The notes under the pieces were generated by a model. The model was not told the origin of the DNA, did no database searches, and saw only the letters and a list, made by a program, of their open reading frames with translations. From the NCBI GenBank assembly GCA_902802215.1, contig CADCLH010000042.1:1-11947 (forward strand): a stretch of 11,947 bases of DNA. Reading direction: 5' to 3'. Every line of letters starts with the position of its first letter. Position 1 is the first letter of the stretch. The DNA is from Oscillospiraceae bacterium. GTDB lineage: Bacteria > Bacillota > Clostridia > Oscillospirales > Oscillospiraceae. The translations under genes were made by a program, and so were the position numbers. Shown here piece by piece: positions 7,022 to 11,947 of this stretch.

Positions 7022-7050
7022 AGTTTACCACCGACGCGGGAAAGGTTCAA
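7022..7050 (-). promoter_or_regulatory. Sigma-A promoter of rpiB
   Basis: On the minus strand: -35 TTGAAC (7045-7050), a 17-bp spacer, and -10 TAAACT (7022-7027) with the extended TGG in front. The nine bases TGGTAAACT are identical to those of the hom promoter. It is arranged divergently from the LRR-gene promoter, with the two -35 boxes 46 bp apart. Confidence 0.75.
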
Positions 7051-7096
7051 GTCCATCCTGTGAACTTCGCGCCGGCGGCGGTAATCATCCCGCGCC

Positions 7097-7125
7097 TTGA
7101 CAGGGGCCGGGGCGGGCGATATACT
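7097..7125 (+). promoter_or_regulatory. Near-consensus sigma-A promoter of the LRR gene
   Basis: -35 TTGACA (7097-7102) is a perfect consensus; a 17-bp GC-rich spacer follows, then -10 TATACT (7120-7125). The predicted start is near 7132. A 7-bp inverted repeat, CTGATTT-tacc-AAATCAG (7124-7141), overlaps the end of the -10 and the start site, which is an operator-like position. Confidence 0.85.
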
Positions 7126-7158
7126 GATTTTACCAAATCAGACAGAGGAGGAACCGCC

Positions 7159-8442
7159 ATGAGAAAGCCGCTTTCTTTTCTGATCGTGCTCTGCCTGCTG
7201 CTGTCCCTGCCCGGCCTGAGCGCCTTCGCCGAGGACGCGCTGACCTGGACGCTGGGCGAGGACGGCGTTCTTACGATCAGCGGCGAGGGGGAGATGCACG
7301 ACTTTGCGGGAGACGTCGCCCCCTGGCGTAAATATGAGGCAAAGATCGAGGAGCTCTCCGTGGACTACGGGGTGACGCATCTCGGCGACCAGGCGTTCCA
7401 ATACCTCAAGCACCTGCGCGCGGTCTACCTCCCCGAGAGCGTGACGAGCATCGGCGACGCCGCCTTTTACGGCTGCACCGAGCTGCGCTTCGTCCAGCTG
7501 CCGGGCGGGCTGAAGGAGCTCGGGGTCTCGGTCTTCGACCACTGCGCAAAGCTCGGGAGCGTCACGCTGCCCGAGGGCGTGAAGCGCATCGGCAACGCGG
7601 CCTTCAACTGCTGCTCCGCCCTGGAGGAGATCTATATCCCGGCCTCGGTCACCGACATCGAGGACTCGGCGTTCAACGGCTGCTATAAGCTGAAAACCGT
7701 CTGTTTCGGCGGCAGCGAGAGCGAGTGGGAGCGGATCAGGATCGCCGCGTACAACAAGCCGCTTGCGCGCGCGGAGCTCGAATTCAACGCCGATCCCGCC
7801 GACCATATCCATTCCGCCGACGCCGCCTTTGCGGACAAGCCGGGCAACGTGAGCTGGGAGCTGTCGGAGGACAAAAAGACCCTCTACGTTTCCTGCGACA
7901 ACGGCGTCATGCCGGACTACGGCCGCGATCTGCCGCCCTGGGCGGCGCATCGGGAGAAAATCCGGGACATCATCGTTATGCCCGGCGTCCGGCATGTCGG
8001 CAATCAGGCCTTCCAGTACAGCAAAAATGCACTCTCCGTCGCGTTGCCCGACTCGGTCACGAGCATCGGGGACGCGGCCTTCTACGGCTGCACGTCCGTT
8101 TTGGACGTCGCCCTGCCCGAAGGCGTCCGGGAGATCGGCGCGCAGGCCTTCGACGGCTGCACCAGCCTCAACGGTGTCATGATCCGCGAGGGGGTGACCG
8201 TGATCCGCGAGGCGACCTTCAATCGCTGCAGCAACCTGGCGACCGTGTATATCCCCGCCTCCGTCAAGGTGATCGAGAGCTCCGCCTTCAACGGCTGCAA
8301 CAAGCTGGAAAACATACGCTACGGCGGCAGCGCGGCGGACTGGGCTGCGATCGAGATCGGCGCCTACAACCGCCCGCTCAGCCGGGCCGCGCTCCACACG
8401 TCGGATGAGATCCCCGGCGGGATCGCCGGCGGCGTGGTATGA
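7159..8442 (+). CDS. Secreted BspA-like leucine-rich-repeat (LRR_5) protein, two tandem modules
   Basis: 427 residues. The Sec signal peptide is residues 1-24 (Arg/Lys start, Leu-rich core, probable cleavage after A-F-A24). The mature protein has two homologous halves at about 28-208 and 231-412. Each starts with a small beta domain containing a P-W (PW 55-56; PPW 259-261). About five LRR_5 repeats of roughly 23 residues follow, with the pattern SVTSIGDAAFYGC..L..V.LP. Each half closes with a GGS..(E/D)W..I.I.AYN(K/R)PL cap. No LPXTG, transmembrane tail or cell-wall repeat is visible, so it is either released or held by other means. BspA-like LRR proteins are known as surface adhesion or binding proteins; a binding role here is an inference. 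The start is fixed by AGGAGG (7146-7151) 7 nt upstream. It is monocistronic, with its own promoter and terminator, divergent from rpiB. Confidence 0.92.
   Translation: MRKPLSFLIVLCLLLSLPGLSAFAEDALTWTLGEDGVLTISGEGEMHDFAGDVAPWRKYEAKIEELSVDYGVTHLGDQAFQYLKHLRAVYLPESVTSIGDAAFYGCTELRFVQLPGGLKELGVSVFDHCAKLGSVTLPEGVKRIGNAAFNCCSALEEIYIPASVTDIEDSAFNGCYKLKTVCFGGSESEWERIRIAAYNKPLARAELEFNADPADHIHSADAAFADKPGNVSWELSEDKKTLYVSCDNGVMPDYGRDLPPWAAHREKIRDIIVMPGVRHVGNQAFQYSKNALSVALPDSVTSIGDAAFYGCTSVLDVALPEGVREIGAQAFDGCTSLNGVMIREGVTVIREATFNRCSNLATVYIPASVKVIESSAFNGCNKLENIRYGGSAADWAAIEIGAYNRPLSRAALHTSDEIPGGIAGGVV
7240..8394 (+). repeat. Tandem internal gene duplication in the LRR gene
   Basis: Copy 1 (about 7240-7782) and copy 2 (about 7849-8394) encode matching modules. 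Through the LRR core they align at a constant offset of 205 residues (615 bp): TSIGDAAFYGC at 96-106 and 301-311, AFNGC at 171-175 and 376-380, W190 and W395. The nucleotide match is still visible around the TSIGDAAFYGC codons. The copies differ enough in the first beta domain to suggest an old event. Confidence 0.85.
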
Positions 8443-8456
8443 GCGGATCGAGCGGC

Positions 8457-8497
8457 AAAAACCGCGGCTTCCCATTTTCGGGAAGCCGCGGTTTTTT
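8457..8497. terminator. Bidirectional intrinsic terminator between the LRR gene and rplT
   Basis: Arms 8457-8473 and 8480-8496 form a 17-bp stem with a GC-rich core, flanked by A5 and T6. Plus-strand reading ends the LRR gene (stop at 8442). Minus-strand reading ends the infC-rpmI-rplT operon (rplT stop at 8507). One hairpin serves both convergent units. Confidence 0.93.
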
Positions 8498-8506
8498 GAC
8501 GACCGA

Positions 8507-8863
8507 TCAGGCGTTGGCCTTTTTGGCCATGTCGCACAGGGCGGTGAAGGCGGCGGGGTCGTGGATCGCAGTCTCGGAGAGCATCTTGCGGTTCATGTCG
8601 ACGCCGGCCAGCTTCAGGCCGTGCATGAAGGTGGAATAGTTCATTCCGTTGGCCTTGCAGCCCGCGCTGATGCGGGTGATCCACAGCTGGCGGAAGTCGC
8701 GCTTCTTCTGCTTGCGGCCGACGTAAGCGTAACGGCCGGACTTCATCACCTGCTCATTGGCCATCTTATAGTGACGGGACTTGTTGCCCCAGTAACCCTT
8801 TGCAAGACCGAGGACCTTGCTTCTGTGCTTGCGGGTCATCATTGCGCCTTTAACTCTTGCCAT
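8507..8863 (-). CDS. rplT: 50S ribosomal protein L20
   Basis: 118 residues, the standard length. The sequence is recognisable throughout: MARVKG start, the very basic N-terminal extension with KHRSK and AKGYWG, then YAYVGRKQKKRDFRQLWI and a C-terminal domain with NGMNYSTFMHGL. L20 binds 23S rRNA early in 50S assembly. In Bacillus subtilis its C-terminal domain also binds the infC leader and represses the operon. The ribosome site AGGAGG lies 8 nt before the ATG. It is the last gene of infC-rpmI-rplT, 29 bp after rpmI, and is followed by the shared terminator. Confidence 0.98.
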   Translation of the reverse strand: MARVKGAMMTRKHRSKVLGLAKGYWGNKSRHYKMANEQVMKSGRYAYVGRKQKKRDFRQLWITRISAGCKANGMNYSTFMHGLKLAGVDMNRKMLSETAIHDPAAFTALCDMAKKANA

Positions 8864-8892
8864 TTCAATATCCTCCTATTGTGCGTCAGCCC

Positions 8893-9090
8893 TTATTTGT
8901 AAGGGATCATTTTCTTGATGGTCGCTTCGTTCGTCGCGTCGGCGTAGGTCTCGGAGCGCAGACGGCGGCAGCGCTTGGTGCTCTTCTTCGTGAGGATATG
9001 GCTCTTGTAAGCGTGTGCGCGTTTCACCTTGCCGGACTTGGTGAGATTGAATCTCTTCTTGGCACCGCTGTGGGTCTTCAGTTTGGGCAT
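8893..9090 (-). CDS. rpmI: 50S ribosomal protein L35
   Basis: 65 residues, the standard length, highly basic. It opens with MPKLKTHSGAKKRF and has the family HAYKSHILTKKSTKR stretch, ending in KKMIPYK. It is a structural protein of the large subunit. GAAGGAG lies 8 nt before the ATG. It sits between infC (56 bp upstream) and rplT (29 bp downstream) in the conserved order. Confidence 0.98.
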   Translation of the reverse strand: MPKLKTHSGAKKRFNLTKSGKVKRAHAYKSHILTKKSTKRCRRLRSETYADATNEATIKKMIPYK

Positions 9091-9146
9091 GATTGTTTCT
9101 CCTTCCGTAAATCAATACAGGGATTGCTCCCGCTGTATGCGTGTTG

Positions 9147-9728
9147 TCAGGCCTCGGGCTTGACCTCGGCCTCCGCCTTCGGCTGCTTGGGCTTTGCGGG
9201 CTTCTTCGCCGGAGCGGCGGGCTTGGGGGAGAGGAACATCGACATGTTCCGCCCCTCGAGCTTCGGGGCCTTGTCGAGATTCGCGATCCCGGAGCACTGG
9301 GCCGCAAAGTCCTTGAGCAGCACCGCGCCGATCTCGGTATGCGCCATCTCCCTGCCGCGGAAGCGCACGCTGACCTTCACCCTGTCCCCGTCGCCGAGGA
9401 ACTTCAGGGCGTTCTTGAGCTTGGTGTTGAAATCGTTGGTGTCGATGCCGGGAGACATGCGGATCTCCTTGATCTCGATCACACGCTGGTTCTTCTTGGC
9501 TTCCTTCTCCCGCTTGGTCTGCTCGAAACGGAACTTGCCGTAGTCCATGACCTTGCAGACGGGGGGATTGGAGCCCGGAGCGATCTTGACCAGGTCCATG
9601 TCGCGTTCCATGGCGATCTGCATGGCGGCCTCGGCGGACATGATGCCGAGCTGCTCGCCCTGATCGCCGATCAGGCGTACTTCTTTGTCAAGGATCTCTT
9701 CGTTGATCTGATGGGCAGCGTTTGCGAT
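9147..9728 (-). CDS. infC: Translation initiation factor IF-3, probable AUC start
   Basis: IF-3 binds the 30S subunit, prevents premature 50S joining and checks the initiation codon. From the proposed start the protein is 193 residues. The N-domain opens with QINEEILDKEVRLI, followed by YGKFRFEQTKREKEAKKNQR in the linker region and the C-domain with VRFRGREMAHTE. A Lys/Pro/Ala-rich tail follows the C-domain, longer than in many homologues. No ATG, GTG or TTG fits: the in-frame GTG at 9737 overlaps the ribosome site, and the in-frame ATG at 9800 lies inside the leader upstream of the attenuator. ATC at 9726-9728 has GGAGG at an ideal 8-nt spacing and directly precedes the conserved region. AUU/AUC starts are known for infC in E. 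coli and Bacilli, where IF-3 discrimination against them gives autoregulation. Function is certain; the exact start is likely. Confidence 0.93.
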   Translation of the reverse strand: MANAAHQINEEILDKEVRLIGDQGEQLGIMSAEAAMQIAMERDMDLVKIAPGSNPPVCKVMDYGKFRFEQTKREKEAKKNQRVIEIKEIRMSPGIDTNDFNTKLKNALKFLGDGDRVKVSVRFRGREMAHTEIGAVLLKDFAAQCSGIANLDKAPKLEGRNMSMFLSPKPAAPAKKPAKPKQPKAEAEVKPEA

Positions 9729-9736
9729 GGTGAACA

Positions 9737-9741
9737 CCTCC
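9737..9741 (-). promoter_or_regulatory. Ribosome binding site deciding the infC AUC start
   Basis: GGAGG on the minus strand, 8 nt upstream of ATC 9728-9726. It directly follows the T-rich run of the attenuator. No standard start codon lies at a workable distance downstream in the infC frame. Confidence 0.8.
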
Positions 9742-9742
9742 G

Positions 9743-9775
9743 AAAATGAAAAGCTCGGATGCACGGCATCCGAGC
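9743..9775 (-). terminator. Attenuator terminator in the infC leader
   Basis: A 10-bp perfect stem (9753-9762 with 9766-9775) and a 3-nt loop are followed on the minus strand by CTTTTCATTTTC as an interrupted T-tract. It lies immediately upstream of the infC ribosome site, so it fits conditional rather than absolute termination. Confidence 0.82.
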
Positions 9776-9889
9776 GTAAAGACACAGTCGTCCCCCGCAA
9801 AGGGGGCGGTGCTTGATTGACCGCGGCTGGCGCAGTTGCCGCCGGGTGAGGCAGGGTGGATGCCGTACCTTCTTTGTTTTAGCCTATGT

Positions 9890-9918
9890 AATATAACAGG
9901 GAAACAGACCCGTGTCAA
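9890..9918 (-). promoter_or_regulatory. Strong sigma-A promoter of infC-rpmI-rplT
   Basis: On the minus strand: -35 TTGACA (9913-9918, consensus), a 17-bp spacer, and -10 TATATT (9890-9895) with an extended TGT in front. The predicted start is near 9883. An A/T-rich run (9922-9935) just upstream could act as an UP element. The -35 box starts only 21 bp after the stop of the upstream gene. Confidence 0.92.
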
Positions 9919-9939
9919 GAACTTTTTTTGATAATCGCT

Positions 9940-11313
9940 TCAGTCTTCGGCGACCGGGTCCGTGCCGTAGACGCGGTCGAAGCCGTAGATCCGGGCGATG
10001 AAGCGATTGGGCCATTCGTCGGGGTCGAAGCGGTCGAGGTCTTTCATCTCGTAAAACGGACTGTAGGGCGTGGAATAATAGACCCGGGAGAGGGTGATCT
10101 CCCGCTCCCCGTTTTCGAGAGCCTGCGCGATCTGCGCTTCGAGCTTTCTCTGCTGGTACCAGGCGGAGCCGATATCCCCGACCCCGGCGATGAGGTTCAG
10201 CGCGAACACGGCGGTCAGCAGGCCGACCGCGGCCCGGCAGGCGAGGGCGCAGGAGGACTCCAGCAGGTCGGGCAGCAGAATGCAGCAGGCGAGGATCAGG
10301 AAATAGGCGGCCGTGATCTTGCAGCGGTCCGGGTAATACTCGGCCGCGATCAGGATGAAGTTGCCCGCCAGACCGCCCAGAGCGAAGCCGAGCGAGGCCA
10401 GACGCCGGAACCAGGGAACGCCGCAGCCGGCGGCGAGGACCATGAAAACGATCCAGGCGGCGCTCAGCACGCCGAAGTCCTCCCGCATGACCGACGCCAC
10501 GTCGGGGATGCGGCGCAGCAGCTCCCGCAGGGCGAAGCTGCCCTGCTTGAGATGCTCCGCGGGCATCGAGAGCATGACGCCGTAGCCGATCACCGCAAGG
10601 AGGATCGGAAGCCACAGCCAGCGCTGTCCGGCCCGCTTCTCCCGTCCGGAGCAGAGCAGGATCCCGACCGCGAGCAGGACGCCGACGGCGGAGGTGATCT
10701 CCGAATACATGCCGAACAGGAAGGCGGCGGCGAGAAAGAGCAGCCTGCTCCACAGACGCTGCGGGATGCGAAACCAGCGCTCCTCCGTCGGACCGAAATA
10801 GAGGGCCAGATACGGGCGCAGGAAAAACAGGCAGAAGGCGACGGCCCAGAGATAGTTGATGGCCCCCACCTGCCAGAGACAGACCGGCCCGATCACCGGG
10901 ACGAAGTTCCAGAAGCACATGACGATCACCGCGAAGATCAGTGTGCTGCGCTTTTTCCCGACGTTGCACACCGTATAGGACGAGAGCATCAGCCACAGGA
11001 AAACGGCGCTGTTGCAGACGTTGAACACCGCCTTGGGCAGCAGGAGGAAGGCCTGCTCCAGCGAGTGGGAGACCAGCCGCCCGTTCGCGAAGGTGGCGTG
11101 GCTGACCATCGAGGGAACGATATCGCCCAGGGTGCGGATCCGCTCGTCCGTCGCGAAGCTGAACATGTAATAGTAGTCGTCCGAAAGATACGGCGTCATC
11201 GCGTTTAAGAGCAGGGCGGCCAGAAAGCACAGCCCGGCGGCGATGCGCAGGGAGGAGGCGGATGCGTTCCAATCTCTGATTCTTGCCCGGAGGGCGATCT
11301 CTTTCTCGCTCAT
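9940..11313 (-). CDS. Polytopic membrane protein, DUF6056-like (GT-C-like topology)
   Basis: 457 residues with roughly ten to eleven hydrophobic segments. The first is about 22-39; others lie near 96-113, 123-143, 145-172, 190-222, 232-250, 281-298, 305-325, 335-350 and 358-378. A soluble C-terminal part of about 75 residues follows. Just after the first segment comes P41-Y-L-S-D45-D46-Y-Y-Y. Then come N77-G-R-L-V-S-H, W147-Q-V-G-A-I-N-Y, G201-M-Y-S-E205 and Y327-P-D-R. This pattern matches my recollection of DUF6056, a family seen near polysaccharide and envelope genes in Firmicutes. An acidic pair in the first extracellular loop is also typical of GT-C glycosyltransferases, but no substrate can be named. 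The start has AAAGGA 7 nt upstream. It lies 52 bp downstream of deoC with no terminator between them, so the two may be co-transcribed. No terminator separates it from the infC promoter. Confidence 0.8.
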   Translation of the reverse strand: MSEKEIALRARIRDWNASASSLRIAAGLCFLAALLLNAMTPYLSDDYYYMFSFATDERIRTLGDIVPSMVSHATFANGRLVSHSLEQAFLLLPKAVFNVCNSAVFLWLMLSSYTVCNVGKKRSTLIFAVIVMCFWNFVPVIGPVCLWQVGAINYLWAVAFCLFFLRPYLALYFGPTEERWFRIPQRLWSRLLFLAAAFLFGMYSEITSAVGVLLAVGILLCSGREKRAGQRWLWLPILLAVIGYGVMLSMPAEHLKQGSFALRELLRRIPDVASVMREDFGVLSAAWIVFMVLAAGCGVPWFRRLASLGFALGGLAGNFILIAAEYYPDRCKITAAYFLILACCILLPDLLESSCALACRAAVGLLTAVFALNLIAGVGDIGSAWYQQRKLEAQIAQALENGEREITLSRVYYSTPYSPFYEMKDLDRFDPDEWPNRFIARIYGFDRVYGTDPVAED

Positions 11314-11365
11314 ACTGCGTTCCTTTGCTCAGTCGGTTTGTCGTTTCTCCGCGCGGGGGAGGGGA

Positions 11366-11947
11366 TCAGTACTTCTCGTCCGGGGCGCCGGCGAGGTTCT
11401 CCTGCTCCATGGCGAGCTTGACGATGCGGCTGGTGCCGAGGCGGTCGGCCCCGAGCTGGATGAAGTCCTCCGCGTCCTGAATGCTCGAAATGCCGCCGGC
11501 GGCCTTGACCTTGAGCGTATAGGGGGAGTGGGTCCGCAGCAGCTCGACGTCCTCGCGCGTGGCGCCGCCCTTCGAGAAGCCCGTGGAGGTCTTGATAAAG
11601 TCGGCCCCGCAGTCGGAGACGATCTTGCACAGGTGGATCTTCTCCTCGTCGGTCAGCAGGCAGCACTCGATGATGACCTTGAGGATCTTGCCGGGGACGG
11701 CCTCGCGCACGGCGCGGATGTCGTTGGCGACGTCGACCCAGCAGCCGTCCTTGACCATGGAGACGTTGATGACCATGTCGATCTCGTCGGCGCCGTTTTT
11801 GACCGCGTCGGCGGCCTCAAAGGCCTTGACGGCGGTGGTGGAGTAGCCGTTGGGGAAGCCGATGACCGTGCAGAGCCTGAGCCTGTCGCCGACGTAGCGC
11901 TTCGCGCCCGCGATGTGGGCGGGCGGGATGCAGACGCTGGCGCAGTG
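11366..11947 (-). CDS. deoC: Deoxyribose-phosphate aldolase, N-terminus beyond right edge
   Basis: Cleaves 2-deoxyribose-5-phosphate to glyceraldehyde-3-phosphate and acetaldehyde in deoxynucleoside catabolism; cytoplasmic class I aldolase. The frame is open to the window edge, giving the last 193 residues of an enzyme usually about 220 long. An internal ATG at 11776 is not the start, because homologous sequence continues upstream. Positions in the visible part: CTVIGFPNG (26-34), EIDMVIN (55-61, catalytic Asp57), KVIIECCLLT (90-99), FIKTSTGF (117-124, Schiff-base Lys119), and KVKAAGGI (146-153, proton-relay Lys148). The usual CVNP is CIPP here. After GTSR the C-terminus ends in an unremarkable hydrophilic tail. 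Confidence 0.95.
   Translation of the reverse strand, partial: HCASVCIPPAHIAGAKRYVGDRLRLCTVIGFPNGYSTTAVKAFEAADAVKNGADEIDMVINVSMVKDGCWVDVANDIRAVREAVPGKILKVIIECCLLTDEEKIHLCKIVSDCGADFIKTSTGFSKGGATREDVELLRTHSPYTLKVKAAGGISSIQDAEDFIQLGADRLGTSRIVKLAMEQENLAGAPDEKY

Larger units (their letters stand above)
9729..9883 (-). promoter_or_regulatory. infC operon leader, L20-leader-like attenuator region
   Basis: This is about 155 nt of untranslated leader between the predicted transcription start and infC. In transcription order it holds ACGGCATCC (9866-9858), a GCGGC/GCCGC stem (9823-9827 with 9838-9842), a C5/G5 hairpin (9792-9796 with 9802-9806), and the terminator hairpin (9753-9775). The first element is complementary over 9 nt to the terminator's loop and 5' arm (9771-9763) and so can act as an antiterminator. 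In Bacillus subtilis, L20 binding to such a leader (Rfam L20_leader) favours termination. Assignment here rests on position and pairing logic, not on a covariance match. Confidence 0.75.

Noticed and set aside
7138..8475. Minus-strand open frame opposite the LRR gene
   Set aside because: Shadow of a gene with a promoter, ribosome site, signal peptide and LRR pattern. The apparent repeats in the shadow mirror the LRR codons.
9688..9918. Small leader peptide of up to 76 codons upstream of infC
   Set aside because: It spans the promoter -35 and -10 boxes and overlaps the start of infC. No ribosome site supports it and the leader is better explained as a structured RNA.
9884..11272. Second minus-strand frame of 462 codons overlapping the DUF6056-like gene
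   Set aside because: Arg/Pro/Gly-rich composition with no hydrophobic segments. The competing frame has a ribosome site, membrane topology and family motifs.
1..11947. Defence system, CRISPR array, prophage, tRNA or rRNA
   Set aside because: Both strands and all gaps were read. Gene identities are housekeeping or envelope functions, no spaced direct repeats or cloverleaf were seen, and the longest gap without a gene is 213 bp.

Overview
The window looks like chromosomal DNA from a high-GC member of the class Clostridia (Bacillota), most plausibly a gut Oscillospirales-type bacterium. The reasons are strong AGGAGG-type ribosome sites, sigma-A promoters with 17-bp spacers, the infC-rpmI-rplT operon with a Firmicutes-style attenuated leader, a YclM-class aspartate kinase, and families common in gut Clostridia (LRR_5 surface repeats, DUF4015-like, DUF6056-like, DxDxNG lipoproteins). 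Species cannot be named from the sequence alone. All genes except one lie on the minus strand.

Layout, left to right. 1-1504: the N-terminal 501 residues of a large secreted lipoprotein, running off the left edge. 1505-1715: an intergenic region with a 12-bp hairpin and a palindromic MITE/REP-like element of about 127 bp. 1716-5205: the aspartate-pathway operon, transcribed hom -> lysC -> asd, with its own promoter (5264-5292) and a palindrome in its short leader. 5375-5411: a strong terminator closing the next minus-strand operon, rpiB -> membrane-anchored DUF4015-like protein (5419-6981), whose promoter is at 7022-7050. 7097-8442: the only plus-strand gene, a secreted leucine-rich-repeat protein built of two tandem copies of one module, with a consensus promoter. 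8457-8497: a terminator shared by that gene and the convergent rplT. 8507-9918: infC -> rpmI -> rplT with a long leader that shows an attenuator and a competing pairing; infC appears to start at AUC. 9940-11313: a polytopic DUF6056-like membrane protein. 11366-11947: deoC, running off the right edge.

How the genes work together. Hom, LysC and Asd supply three steps of the shared aspartate pathway: aspartate to aspartyl phosphate to aspartate semialdehyde, and then to homoserine. Here LysC carries the obvious regulatory ACT domains and Hom does not. IF3, L35 and L20 form the classical translation operon in which L20 represses its own leader. RpiB and DeoC are ordinary pentose and deoxyribose-phosphate enzymes. 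The envelope proteins (lipoprotein, DUF4015-like, LRR, DUF6056-like) are the accessory part.

I see no defence system, CRISPR array, prophage, transposase, tRNA or rRNA. The points most worth a second look are regulatory or structural: the infC leader and its AUC start, the palindromic intergenic element, the duplicated LRR protein, and the in-frame rpiB/TTG junction.
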